Assembly (NCBI RefSeq): GCF_017565645.3
Contig: NZ_CP086136.1
Coordinates: 3,889,501-3,953,500, forward strand
Source of the DNA: Bradyrhizobium barranii subsp. barranii
Lineage (GTDB): Bacteria > Pseudomonadota > Alphaproteobacteria > Rhizobiales > Xanthobacteraceae
Length of the DNA: 64,000 bases
Direction of reading: 5' to 3'
Part shown: one piece after another, positions 16,607-24,575 of the stretch
Numbering within the stretch: position 1 is the stretch's first letter
How the letters are laid out: every line of letters begins with the position of its first letter
Notes under the pieces: generated by a model
What the model was told of the DNA's origin: nothing
Seen by the model: the letters and a program-made list of their open reading frames with translations, nothing else
Database searches by the model: none
Translations under genes and position numbers: made by a program

Positions 16607-17851
16607 GTGACGAGTACAGTGAGGTCATCGCCGGCTTCGGAGGTGATGCTGGTCTCGACTTTGCCGGCGTTGCAGCTGATCTACGACACCGCCCCGATCG
16701 GGTTGGCCTGTCTGTCGCCGGACTGCCGCTATTTGCTGATCAACCAGCGTCTGACCGAGATCTGCGGCATATCCATCGAAGGCCATCTTGGACATACGGT
16801 CAGGGACTGCGTGCCGGCCCTGGCGGATTCCGTCGAGCAGATTGTGCGCTCGATCGTCGCGACGGGCGAGCCCGTGATCGGTATCGAGGTGGCGGGGCAG
16901 CGGGCCGATCAGGTCGAGGAGCGTTCTTGGGTCACTTATTGGCACCCGCTGCGAATGCCAGATGGCGAGATTGTCGCGGTCAACGTGGCGGCGGAGGAGA
17001 TCACCGAACGCAAGCGCGCCGAGCGGGAGATTCGCAGCGCCAGGGACGCCGCTGAGACCGCGCTTCGCCATCTGCGCGATATCCAGGACACCTTGATCGA
17101 GGCGGAAAAGCTTGCGGCGCTCGGGCGCATGGTTGCCGGTGTCGCGCACGAGATCAACACGCCGCTCGGCAGCAGTCTGACGGTGGCATCGACGCTCCAG
17201 CGCAAGGCGGAGCAGTTCGCGGCGGAGGTCGCGCGGGGTAATCTCAAGCGCTCGACACTGACAGGGTTTCTGGAACTGGTCAGCGATGCGTCGGCGCAGC
17301 TGGTCACGAATCTCGGTCGCGCCGCCGAGCGGGTGCAATCCTTCAAGCAGGTGGCGGCCGACCAGACCGAGTCATTTCGGCGCAGCTTCGACGCAGGCGA
17401 GCTGACCGGCCAGGTTCTGTCGCAGTTCGAGCGGCAGTTGCGGGCGCGCGACATCGCGTTCAGCCTCCACTGCGAAACGAATCTCGCCATGGACAGCTAT
17501 CCCGGGCCTTTCGGCCAAGTGCTCACCAACCTTGCGGTCAATGCGATGACGCACGCGTTCTCCGACGGTGAGACCGGAACGATCAACGTCTCGCTCCGTG
17601 CGGTCAATGATGACCACGTTGAGCTGCTGTTTGCCGATGACGGCTGCGGCATGGCTCCCGATGTGGAACGGCGGGCCTTCGACCCGTTCTTCACCACGCG
17701 CCGGCACGACGGCGCCAGCGGCCTCGGTTTGCATATCGTGCACAGCATCGTCGTCGACCGGCTGGGTGGGCAGCTCCGGCTCGAGAGCCTGCCCGGCGCG
17801 GGGACGCGGTTTCTGCTCATCCTGCCGAGAATGGCGCCCGACCGGCGATAG
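16607..17851 (+). CDS. PAS-domain sensor histidine kinase (orphan)
   Basis: 414 residues from a GTG start. An N-terminal PAS domain (about residues 20-135, ending in the PAC-like HPLRMPDGEIVAVNVAAEEITERKRAE) is followed by a coiled helix, a dimerisation/phosphoacceptor segment with His181 (GRMVAGVAHEINTPLGSS) and an HATPase domain with NLAVNAMTHAF, ADDGCGMAP, FDPFFTT and SGLGLHIVHSIV. There is no transmembrane segment, so it is a soluble cytoplasmic sensor. No response regulator gene is adjacent. The FixK box just upstream and the nor genes 350 bases downstream suggest a role in the micro-oxic/nitric-oxide response. PAS residues that would prove haem binding (as in FixL) are not evident. Confidence 0.82.
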   Translation: MTSTVRSSPASEVMLVSTLPALQLIYDTAPIGLACLSPDCRYLLINQRLTEICGISIEGHLGHTVRDCVPALADSVEQIVRSIVATGEPVIGIEVAGQRADQVEERSWVTYWHPLRMPDGEIVAVNVAAEEITERKRAEREIRSARDAAETALRHLRDIQDTLIEAEKLAALGRMVAGVAHEINTPLGSSLTVASTLQRKAEQFAAEVARGNLKRSTLTGFLELVSDASAQLVTNLGRAAERVQSFKQVAADQTESFRRSFDAGELTGQVLSQFERQLRARDIAFSLHCETNLAMDSYPGPFGQVLTNLAVNAMTHAFSDGETGTINVSLRAVNDDHVELLFADDGCGMAPDVERRAFDPFFTTRRHDGASGLGLHIVHSIVVDRLGGQLRLESLPGAGTRFLLILPRMAPDRR

Positions 17852-17880
17852 CGGATCGTTTCCTCATCGGTAGTGCCCGG

Positions 17881-18036
17881 CTACTGCGTCGTGAACAGCA
17901 CCGTCGCGATCGCGACGGAGAGGCTCACCGCCGATACCGTCGCCACCATCGACAGCACGCCCATGCGCCGGAGCGCGATGGCGAAGGCGATGATGATGGG
18001 TGTCGCGGTCATTAGCCCGATCTGTGCATCGCTCAT
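17881..18036 (-). CDS. Possible small membrane protein, opposite strand, unknown
   Basis: A 51-residue frame (MSDAQIGLMTATPIIIAFAIALRRMGVLSMV...) with two hydrophobic stretches separated by a short basic turn (RRMG). It has an acceptable ribosome-binding site (GGTGAG) and fills part of the 357-base space between the kinase and the nor promoter. The frame extends upstream without similarity. Its second half is compatible with a helical hairpin in the membrane. I recognise no family, and GC-rich DNA often yields such frames, so this is tentative. Confidence 0.35.
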   Translation of the reverse strand: MSDAQIGLMTATPIIIAFAIALRRMGVLSMVATVSAVSLSVAIATVLFTTQ

Positions 18037-18138
18037 GTCATTGCTCACCGCTCTTTTCGAACCCTGAGTCTGTTCGTACCGCGCTCCGGCGAGCGGGACG
18101 TTGCGTCGGCGCAAACATCTCCGCCGGTGGCCCCCCAG

Positions 18139-18154
18139 TTTGTCCTGCGACAAA
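18139..18154 (+). promoter_or_regulatory. FNR/NnrR-type palindrome upstream of norE
   Basis: TTTGTCCTGCGACAAA has perfect 6-bp arms and a 4-base spacer, the geometry of CRP/FNR-family sites; TTGTC-N4-GACAA differs from the FixK consensus in the way NnrR/DNR-type sites often do. The centre is 62 bases before the norE start, placing a class II transcript start near 18188. This would control norEFCBQD in response to nitric oxide or low oxygen. Confidence 0.65.
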
Positions 18155-18208
18155 TTCCGAACTGGACGGTTGAGCTAAGTCTGGCCGGTGTCCTGATCCG
18201 GAAAGACG

Positions 18209-18784
18209 ATGTCTGCGGCCGATTGCGAACAACAGGGAACCGGCTGGGGAATCTTGGAAGATCTCCCCGGCGATCCCATGATCTGGGTGCTGATCTTCAG
18301 CGAGCTCGTCGCCTTCGGCCTGTTCCTCGGCGCCTTCGTCGTTGCCCGGGCGATCCATCCCGTTGTGTTCGCGGCGGGGCAGGCGGCGCTCAACGCGAAT
18401 CTCGCCGGCCTCAACACAATCGTGCTGGTGACCAGCGGCTGGGCCGCGGCGAGGGCGACCAGATCTGCGCGCGCCAGTGAAAAGCGGGCATCGCGCCGCT
18501 GGCTACTGATTGCCATGGCGCTCGGCGGCTTCTTCATCGCCATCAAGCTCGCCGAATATGCCGAGGAGATCGGTCGCGGCGTTGGCCTCGAGACCAGCCC
18601 GTTCTTCACGCTCTACTTCCTCCTGACCGGCTTCCATCTCCTGCATGTCGGCCTCGGCATCATCCTCCTTGCCGTGGTCTGCCGCCGCGCCGAGATCTCG
18701 GGCGTCGAGACCGGCGCCGCCTTCTGGCACATGGTCGATCTGGTCTGGATCGTCATGTTCCCGATCCTCTATCTGGTGCGCTGA
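18209..18784 (+). CDS. norE: NorE-like cytochrome c oxidase subunit III family protein
   Basis: 191 residues with about five transmembrane helices. The pattern DLPGDPMIWVLIFSELVAFGLFLGAFVVAR at the start and FFTLYFLLTGFHLLHVGLGIILL with FWHMVDLVWIVMFPILYLVR at the end is that of haem-copper oxidase subunit III, in the short NorE form. NorE is thought to assist assembly or activity of nitric-oxide reductase rather than catalyse. It lies first in the nor transcript behind the palindrome at 18139, and norF starts 2 bases after its stop. Confidence 0.87.
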   Translation: MSAADCEQQGTGWGILEDLPGDPMIWVLIFSELVAFGLFLGAFVVARAIHPVVFAAGQAALNANLAGLNTIVLVTSGWAAARATRSARASEKRASRRWLLIAMALGGFFIAIKLAEYAEEIGRGVGLETSPFFTLYFLLTGFHLLHVGLGIILLAVVCRRAEISGVETGAAFWHMVDLVWIVMFPILYLVR

Positions 18785-18786
18785 TC

Positions 18787-19047
18787 ATGCCCGGCCGTCT
18801 CGATATCACCTGGCTCGTGCTGATCGGCCTCGCGCTCGCGACGATCCTGCTTCCGCCGCTGATGCCGCGTCCGCTGCTCGCCAACGCACTTCTCCTGGTC
18901 CTTGCCGCCATCAAGGGCCGCCGCATTGCGCTTGATTTCATGGATCTCCGCGCGGCGCCGGCGCTCTGGCGCGGTCTGGTGAGCGCATGGATCGTCATCG
19001 TGGTGCTGGTTGCCTGGCTCGCCTCCGCCGTCATCGCATTGATCTGA
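18787..19047 (+). CDS. norF: NorF-like small membrane protein (cytochrome oxidase subunit IV family)
   Basis: 86 residues with three hydrophobic helices: DITWLVLIGLALATILL, LLANALLLVLAAIKGRRIALDFMDLR and LVSAWIVIVVLVAWLASAVIALI. The middle KGRRIALDFMDLRAAP segment is typical of NorF/COX4-like small subunits that accompany norE. A supporting role for nitric-oxide reductase in the inner membrane is expected. It follows norE by 2 bases and precedes norC by 111 bases, in which no second regulatory palindrome was found. Confidence 0.78.
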   Translation: MPGRLDITWLVLIGLALATILLPPLMPRPLLANALLLVLAAIKGRRIALDFMDLRAAPALWRGLVSAWIVIVVLVAWLASAVIALI

Positions 19048-19158
19048 CGCCGCCAACGCAGCGCTCATTGCGCCCGGACAAAGACCCGACGGCACCAATC
19101 GGCAAGATACAGCATCACTGCTTCCTCACGACTGGACTCACAACGGAAAGGACTGGCA

Positions 19159-19611
19159 ATGGCTGAACGCCTGACCAAGTCGGCGGCTCGAAACGTCTTC
19201 TACGGCGGCTCGGCCTTCTTCTTCGCCATCTTCATCGGGCTGACGGCGCACAGCCACTATTACATGGCCACGACCTCGACAGACGCGACGACGCTGACAT
19301 CGTCGGTCGCGCGCGGCAAGCATGTCTGGGAGAGGAACTCCTGCATCAACTGCCACACCTTGCTGGGCGAGGGCGCCTATTTCGCCCCCGAAGTCGGCAA
19401 TGTCTGGGATCGCTGGGGCGGCAATGAGGATCCGGCCGTTGCGCGCGAGACGTTGAAGGCCTGGATGCAATCGCAGCCCTCGGGCGCGGAGGGCCGGCGC
19501 CAGATGCCGCAGTTCAACCTCACCGACCAGGAGCTGAACGATCTCGCCGACTTCCTGCAATGGACCAGCAAGATCAAGCGCCAGGAGTGGCCGCCGAACA
19601 AGGCCGGCTGA
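19159..19611 (+). CDS. norC: Nitric-oxide reductase cytochrome c subunit NorC
   Basis: 150 residues. An N-terminal anchor helix (about residues 15-33, FYGGSAFFFAIFIGLTAHS) leads to a periplasmic cytochrome c domain with the haem-attachment motif CINCH (Cys62, Cys65, His66), followed by TLLGEGAYFAPEVGNV. Met116 (RRQMPQFNLTD) is the likely axial ligand. It receives electrons in the periplasm and passes them to NorB, which reduces two NO to N2O. An AAGGA ribosome-binding site precedes the ATG. Length and motifs are those of standard NorC. Confidence 0.96.
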   Translation: MAERLTKSAARNVFYGGSAFFFAIFIGLTAHSHYYMATTSTDATTLTSSVARGKHVWERNSCINCHTLLGEGAYFAPEVGNVWDRWGGNEDPAVARETLKAWMQSQPSGAEGRRQMPQFNLTDQELNDLADFLQWTSKIKRQEWPPNKAG

Positions 19612-19613
19612 CG

Positions 19614-19663
19614 CCTTCCTCTTTCAGGGCCTTGCCTCTTTCAAGACCTTGCCTCTTTCAAGA
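19614..19663 (+). repeat. 17-bp tandem repeat in the norC-norB gap
   Basis: CCTTGCCTCTTTCAAGA occurs twice exactly (19630-19646 and 19647-19663) with a degenerate third copy before them (19614-19629). The array fills most of the 67-base space between the norC stop and the norB ribosome-binding site. It looks like slippage and could vary in copy number between strains. Confidence 0.8.
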
Positions 19664-19678
19664 CAGAGAGAACCCGAA

Positions 19679-21025
19679 ATGAAATATCAGACCCAGAAAG
19701 TCGCGATGCTGTATTTCTACGGCGCGCTGACGCTGTTCCTGGCGCAGGTCCTGTTTGGCCTGCTTGCTGGAACCATCTACGTCCTGCCCAACACGCTGTC
19801 GGTGCTGCTGCCGTTCAACATCGTCAGGATGATTCATACCAACGCGCTGATCGTGTGGTCGCTGATCGGCTTCATGGGCGCGACCTACTTCCTGCTGCCT
19901 GAGGAAACCGAGACCGAGCTTTACAGCCCGCTGCTCGCAAAGATCCAGTTCTGGATGTTCTTCGGCGCAGCCGGCGTGGCCGTGGTCGGCTATCTCTTCC
20001 ACTACCACGAAGGCCGCGAATTCCTCGAGCAGCCCTTCATCATCAAGGTCGGCATCGTGGTCGTCTGCCTGATGTTCCTGTTCAACGTGACGATGACGGC
20101 GCTTAGGGGTCGCAAGACGACGGTCACCAACATTCTGTTGTTCGGCCTGTGGGGTGTTGCGATCTTCTTCCTGTTCGCCTTCTACAATCCGGCCAATCTC
20201 GCGGTCGACAAGATGTACTGGTGGTACGTCGTTCATCTCTGGGTCGAGGGCGTCTGGGAGCTGATTATGGCGTCCGTGCTCGCCTATCTGATGATCAAGC
20301 TCAACGGCATCGACCGCGAGGTGGTTGAGAAGTGGCTCTACGTCATCATCGGTCTTGCGCTGTTCTCAGGGATTCTCGGCACCGGCCACCACTTCTACTG
20401 GATCGGCGCGCCAGGCTACTGGCAGTGGATCGGCTCGCTGTTCTCCACGCTGGAGGTCGCGCCCTTCTTCACCATGGTGATCTTCACGGTGCAGATGACC
20501 TGGAAGGCCGGCCGCAAGCATCCGAACCGCGCCGCGCTGCTGTGGTCGGTTGGCTGCTCGGTGATGGCGTTCCTCGGCGCCGGTGTCTGGGGCTTCCTGC
20601 ACACGCTGTCCTCAGTGAACTACTACACCCACGGCACGCAGGTCACCGCCGCACATGGCCATCTCGCCTTCTTCGGCGCCTATGTGATGCTGAACCTGTC
20701 GGTGATGGCTTATGCGATCCCGCAGATCAAGGGACGTGCGCCCTATAACCAGTGGCTCAGCATGACCAGCTTCTGGATCATGTGCACGGCGATGATGACC
20801 ATGACTTTCGCGTTGACCTTTGCCGGCGTGATTCAGGTCCATCTCCAGCGCGTACTTGGCCAGAGTTACATGGACGTGCAGGACCAGCTTGCCTTCTTCT
20901 ACTGGGTGCGGCTCGGCTCCGGCGTGTTCGTCGCGATCTCGGCATTGATGTTCGTCTGGGCGGTACTGGTGCCCGGTCGCGAGAAGCAGGCGACTATCCC
21001 AGGCGTGCTGCAACCGGCCGAATGA
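19679..21025 (+). CDS. norB: Nitric-oxide reductase catalytic subunit NorB
   Basis: 448 residues, about 12 transmembrane helices, haem-copper oxidase fold. His53 in VRMIHTNALIVW and the late HGHLAFFGAYVMLN segment supply haem b/b3 ligands. The FeB site is represented by the VHLWVEGVWE segment (His plus the Glu characteristic of cNOR) and the GTGHHFYWIG His pair. It forms the 2NO to N2O active site with NorC. I start at the ATG 19679 behind AGAGAGA; an upstream in-frame start at 19649 would run through the tandem repeat. It is the quinone-independent, cytochrome c type because norC is present. Confidence 0.96.
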   Translation: MKYQTQKVAMLYFYGALTLFLAQVLFGLLAGTIYVLPNTLSVLLPFNIVRMIHTNALIVWSLIGFMGATYFLLPEETETELYSPLLAKIQFWMFFGAAGVAVVGYLFHYHEGREFLEQPFIIKVGIVVVCLMFLFNVTMTALRGRKTTVTNILLFGLWGVAIFFLFAFYNPANLAVDKMYWWYVVHLWVEGVWELIMASVLAYLMIKLNGIDREVVEKWLYVIIGLALFSGILGTGHHFYWIGAPGYWQWIGSLFSTLEVAPFFTMVIFTVQMTWKAGRKHPNRAALLWSVGCSVMAFLGAGVWGFLHTLSSVNYYTHGTQVTAAHGHLAFFGAYVMLNLSVMAYAIPQIKGRAPYNQWLSMTSFWIMCTAMMTMTFALTFAGVIQVHLQRVLGQSYMDVQDQLAFFYWVRLGSGVFVAISALMFVWAVLVPGREKQATIPGVLQPAE

Positions 21026-21030
21026 ACGCG

Positions 21031-21060
21031 AAGGCGGCCGCGGAACGTCGTGGCCGCCTT
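21031..21060 (+). terminator. Intercistronic hairpin between norB and norQ
   Basis: AAGGCGGCC (21031-21039) pairs with GGCCGCCTT (21052-21060) directly after the norB stop. Only a weak pyrimidine tail follows (CCCCAGATCTTT). It probably trims or attenuates the message so that NorC/NorB exceed the accessory proteins NorQ/NorD. Confidence 0.5.
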
Positions 21061-21083
21061 CCCCAGATCTTTGGAGAAAGATT

Positions 21084-21902
21084 ATGAAAGCAGCACTTCA
21101 CACCCTGGCGCTGCCCGCGCCTGCAGCCGAGCTACCGGCCTATTTCGCAAGCGGCAACGAATGCGCGCTGTTCGAGCACGCCTGGCGGCATCAGCTCCCG
21201 GTCCTGCTGAAGGGACCGACCGGCTGCGGCAAAACGCGCTTCGTCGCCCACATGGCGGCACGGCTGGGATTGCCGCTTCACACCGTCGCCTGCCACGACG
21301 ATCTCACCGCAGCCGATCTCACCGGCCGCTATCTGCTGAGGGGCGGCGACACCGTGTGGACCGACGGTCCGCTGACGCGCGCGGTGCGCGAGGGCGGCAT
21401 CTGCTATCTCGACGAAGTCGTGGAGGCGCGCAAGGACGTCACGGTGGTGCTGCATCCGCTCACCGACGACCGCCGCATCCTGCCGCTGGAGCGCACCGGC
21501 GAGGAGCTGGTCGCGCCGAAGAGCTTCATGCTCGTGGTCTCCTACAATCCCGGTTACCAGACGCTGCTGAAGGCATTGAAGCCGTCGACGCGCCAACGAT
21601 TCGTCGCCATCGAGTTCGGCTTCCTGCCGCCGGAGCAGGAGATCGCGGTGGTGGCGGCCGAGAGCGGGCTCGCGCCCGACTATGTGCGGCCGCTGGTCCT
21701 GCTGGCCGGCCGACTGCGCGCGCTGAAGGGACACGACCTGGAGGAGGGCGTTTCGACCCGTCTCGTCGTCTATTGCGCCACCCTGATTGCGGCCGGAGCC
21801 TCAATTACGGATGCGGTGCTGGCCGGCATGATCGAACCGCTCACCGATGACGCAGACGTCAAGGCGGCTCTGCTCGACGTCGCACGCGCCGTGATCTCCT
21901 GA
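21084..21902 (+). CDS. norQ: NorQ, AAA+ ATPase for nitric-oxide reductase activation
   Basis: 272 residues of the MoxR/NorQ-CbbQ AAA+ family. Walker A is GPTGCGKT (residues 44-51), Walker B is GGICYLDEVVEA, and the sensor region VVSYNPGYQ and arginine-containing STRQRF are present. The C-terminal CbbQ-type domain follows. NorQ acts with NorD (next gene) as a cytoplasmic chaperone that inserts the non-haem iron or otherwise activates NorB. The norD start lies 10 bases after its stop, so the two are translated together. Confidence 0.95.
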   Translation: MKAALHTLALPAPAAELPAYFASGNECALFEHAWRHQLPVLLKGPTGCGKTRFVAHMAARLGLPLHTVACHDDLTAADLTGRYLLRGGDTVWTDGPLTRAVREGGICYLDEVVEARKDVTVVLHPLTDDRRILPLERTGEELVAPKSFMLVVSYNPGYQTLLKALKPSTRQRFVAIEFGFLPPEQEIAVVAAESGLAPDYVRPLVLLAGRLRALKGHDLEEGVSTRLVVYCATLIAAGASITDAVLAGMIEPLTDDADVKAALLDVARAVIS

Positions 21903-21912
21903 GGGTGATGCG

Positions 21913-23832
21913 ATGCTCGATTTCCTCGAGCTTGAAGAAACCGTCGGCCGCGCCTGGCATCGTCTGGTCGGCGGCACCGCGAGCTATCCGGCCCATGCCG
22001 AACACGCGGTGTCGCTCGCGGAGGTGCGCAGCCGGATCGCGATCATGTTCTGCGCGCTTGGCGGGGAGACGGGCGTGCAGATCGCGAGCGCGAGTGCCCG
22101 CCGGACTGGGCATCGGCTCGGATGGCGGCAGCGCATCGGGCTCGGCGACGAGCGGCTCGCGCAACCAGGGCGTGACGCCGCGACGATCTTCCTGCCTGAC
22201 AACATCGCGATCTTCGCCGATCGCGGGCTGAATGCTGCGTTGTACCGGTGGCTGGCCGCGTGGTTTGCCTTTGCACCGGTCGAAGTGATCGCGGAGGCCG
22301 ATCCGCTGCGGCGCGATCTGCTGACGCTGCGTCGGACCAGCGAAGTCGCGGTGCTTGTGCTGACGGAATGTCCCGGCCTTGCCGAGGACTACGCCCGGCT
22401 GGCCGCGGCCACGGCCATGGCGCGGCCGCACCGGCCTTTGCCGCGCGTCGAGCAGGACGTGGAGCAGATCGTGCTCGCTCTGCTCGGCGCCGATACGCCG
22501 CCGGTGGGAAAACTGTGGCCGGCGATGATGGGGACGGGGCCGCTGCCGGACAGGGCGCCGCCCGGCTATCGTTCGATCCTGCCATGCCCGCTCTGGGGCG
22601 ATTGCTGGACACGCGAGCTGTCGCCCGCACCTGCGGGCGACGGCGCGTGCGTGCCGACCGCCGCGCCAGCGCCATCGGACGATCGCAAGCGTTTTGCCGT
22701 CCGCGAGCGCGAAGACGGTACCAATCGCCGCGATCCCTTCGTGCTCAATCGCTTTGAAAAGATCCTCGCGATGGCCGAGATGATCAATGTCGACCGCCCG
22801 GCTGACGACAGTGAGGACGAGGATGCGCAGAAGGCAGCCAACGACCTCGAGGAGATCACGCTCAGCCGCCGCAGCGGCAAGCCGGCGAGCCGGCTCAAAT
22901 TCGATCTCGACCTGCCGCCGGAAGCCCTCGATGTATCGCCATTGAACGCGGACCTGAGCTATCCCGAATGGGATTATCGCAGCGGCTCCTATCTGCCCGA
23001 TCATTGCCGCGTGCTCGCGGGTGCAGCCTCTGAGCTGGGTGAGGGCTGGACGCCTGATGACGCCATGCGTCGGCACATCCGCCAAGTGCGCCGCCGCTTC
23101 GAGGCGTTGCGGCCGCGTCATGAATTGATGCGCGCCCAAGCCGATGGCCACGACCTCGACCTCGACGCGCTCGTGCGCGCGCGGTGCGATCTCCGCGCCG
23201 GAAGTGGCGGGGGCGGTCTCGATCGGGTCCATGTGGCGATGCGACCGGGAGGGGACGATCTTGCCGTCACGCTGCTGGTGGACGTCTCGCTCTCGACGGA
23301 TGCGTGGGTCGACGGTTATCGGGTGCTCGACGTCGAGAAGGAGGCGTTGCTGGTGCTTGCGCACGGCCTGTCGGCCTGCGGCGATCACCACAGCATCCTC
23401 ACCTTCACCTCGCGCCGGCGTTCCTGGGTGCGGCTCGAAGCGGTCAAGGCCTTCGGCGAGCCGATGAGTGGCGCGATCGAGCGCCGGATCGGCGCGCTGA
23501 AGCCTGGCTATTACACACGGATCGGTGCGGCGGTACGTCACGCCTCGGCCGAGCTGGCGCGCCAGCCGCAGCGCAAAAAGTTGCTGCTCGTCCTCACCGA
23601 CGGCAAGCCGAACGACGTCGATCATTACGAGGGGCGCTTTGCGGTCGAGGACACCCGCAAATCCGTGCAGGAGGCGCGGCGGCTCGGCATCGCGGTCTTC
23701 GGCGTGACGGTCGATGCGACGGCGCAATCCTACGTCCCGACGCTGTTCGGCCGCAGCGGCTACGCCATCGTCGGCAACATCCGCCGCTTGCCTGAGGCAT
23801 TGCCGGCGATCTATCGACAGGTCGCCCATTGA
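21913..23832 (+). CDS. norD: NorD, von Willebrand factor A domain activator of nitric-oxide reductase
   Basis: 639 residues. The C-terminal ~200 residues form a VWA domain with the MIDAS motif DVSLS (LLVDVSLSTDAW) and downstream Asp/Thr ligands (LLLVLTDGKPND). The long N-terminal part, with EEITLSRRSGKPASRLKFDLDLPPE and the DLSYPEWDYRSGSYLPDHCRVL segment, is the signature of the NorD/CbbO family. It is the binding partner of NorQ and links the ATPase to the NorCB complex. No membrane segment is present. It closes the nor cluster, followed 74 bases later by a HAD-family gene. Confidence 0.93.
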   Translation: MLDFLELEETVGRAWHRLVGGTASYPAHAEHAVSLAEVRSRIAIMFCALGGETGVQIASASARRTGHRLGWRQRIGLGDERLAQPGRDAATIFLPDNIAIFADRGLNAALYRWLAAWFAFAPVEVIAEADPLRRDLLTLRRTSEVAVLVLTECPGLAEDYARLAAATAMARPHRPLPRVEQDVEQIVLALLGADTPPVGKLWPAMMGTGPLPDRAPPGYRSILPCPLWGDCWTRELSPAPAGDGACVPTAAPAPSDDRKRFAVREREDGTNRRDPFVLNRFEKILAMAEMINVDRPADDSEDEDAQKAANDLEEITLSRRSGKPASRLKFDLDLPPEALDVSPLNADLSYPEWDYRSGSYLPDHCRVLAGAASELGEGWTPDDAMRRHIRQVRRRFEALRPRHELMRAQADGHDLDLDALVRARCDLRAGSGGGGLDRVHVAMRPGGDDLAVTLLVDVSLSTDAWVDGYRVLDVEKEALLVLAHGLSACGDHHSILTFTSRRRSWVRLEAVKAFGEPMSGAIERRIGALKPGYYTRIGAAVRHASAELARQPQRKKLLLVLTDGKPNDVDHYEGRFAVEDTRKSVQEARRLGIAVFGVTVDATAQSYVPTLFGRSGYAIVGNIRRLPEALPAIYRQVAH

Positions 23833-23906
23833 CCCCGGCGAACCCGCATATGTCCTCCACCGGGTGAACTATTGCTCAAAGCATGAGTATATGATCGAAT
23901 GGCCGG

Positions 23907-24569
23907 ATGTACCGAAGCCGGCACAGGCCCGATCTCGTCATCTTCGACTGCGACGGCGTGCTCGTCGACAGCGAACTCTTGAGCTGCCAGTGCTTGGTAG
24001 ACGAGCTGTCCGGATTTGGGATTTCGCTGACACTCGCGCAGGCGCTCGAGCTGTTTCTCGGACGAAGCACGAGCGCGGTCACGCAGCACTATCGCGAACT
24101 CGGCCAGGCGGTGCCGGCCGATTTTCCCGTCCGGCTGAAGACGCGCGTACTGACCGCCTTCGAGAAGGCGCTCCATCCGATTCCCGATGCGGATACCGTC
24201 CTGTCCGGACTCCGCGTGCCGAGTTGCGTGGCCTCGTCGAGTGATCTCGACCGCGTCGCGCTGTCGCTGAGGGTGACCGGTCTCGCGCCCCATTTCGGCG
24301 ACCGGATCTACACGGCGCAGATGGTCACGCACGGCAAGCCCGCGCCGGATCTCTTTCTCCACGCGGCGGAGAAAATGGGCGCGCTGCCTGCGCGCACACT
24401 GGTGATCGAGGACAGCGTCAGTGGCGTGCTGGCCGCGAAGGCTGCCGGCATGACCGTCTGGGGATTTGTCGGCGGCAGCCATTATCGCGGGCGCGACGGG
24501 CAGGCTATATTGTGCCGTGCCGGGGCCGATCGGGTCTTCGCGCGCATGAGCGATTTCTGGGAGGCATAG
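23907..24569 (+). CDS. HAD-superfamily phosphatase/phosphoglucomutase-like hydrolase
   Basis: 220 residues. Motif I is DLVIFDCDGVLVDSE (nucleophile Asp in FDCDG), motif II is SCVASSS, motif III contains the Lys of THGKPAPDLFL, and motif IV is VIEDSVSGVLAAKAAGM. The helical cap between motifs I and II places it in subfamily I with the beta-phosphoglucomutase/phosphatase type. The polyol transporter and kinases downstream make a sugar- or polyol-phosphate its likely substrate. The regulator gene starts 6 bases after its stop, so it is the first gene of that unit or a short operon with the regulator. Confidence 0.85.
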   Translation: MYRSRHRPDLVIFDCDGVLVDSELLSCQCLVDELSGFGISLTLAQALELFLGRSTSAVTQHYRELGQAVPADFPVRLKTRVLTAFEKALHPIPDADTVLSGLRVPSCVASSSDLDRVALSLRVTGLAPHFGDRIYTAQMVTHGKPAPDLFLHAAEKMGALPARTLVIEDSVSGVLAAKAAGMTVWGFVGGSHYRGRDGQAILCRAGADRVFARMSDFWEA

Positions 24570-24575
24570 GCCGCC

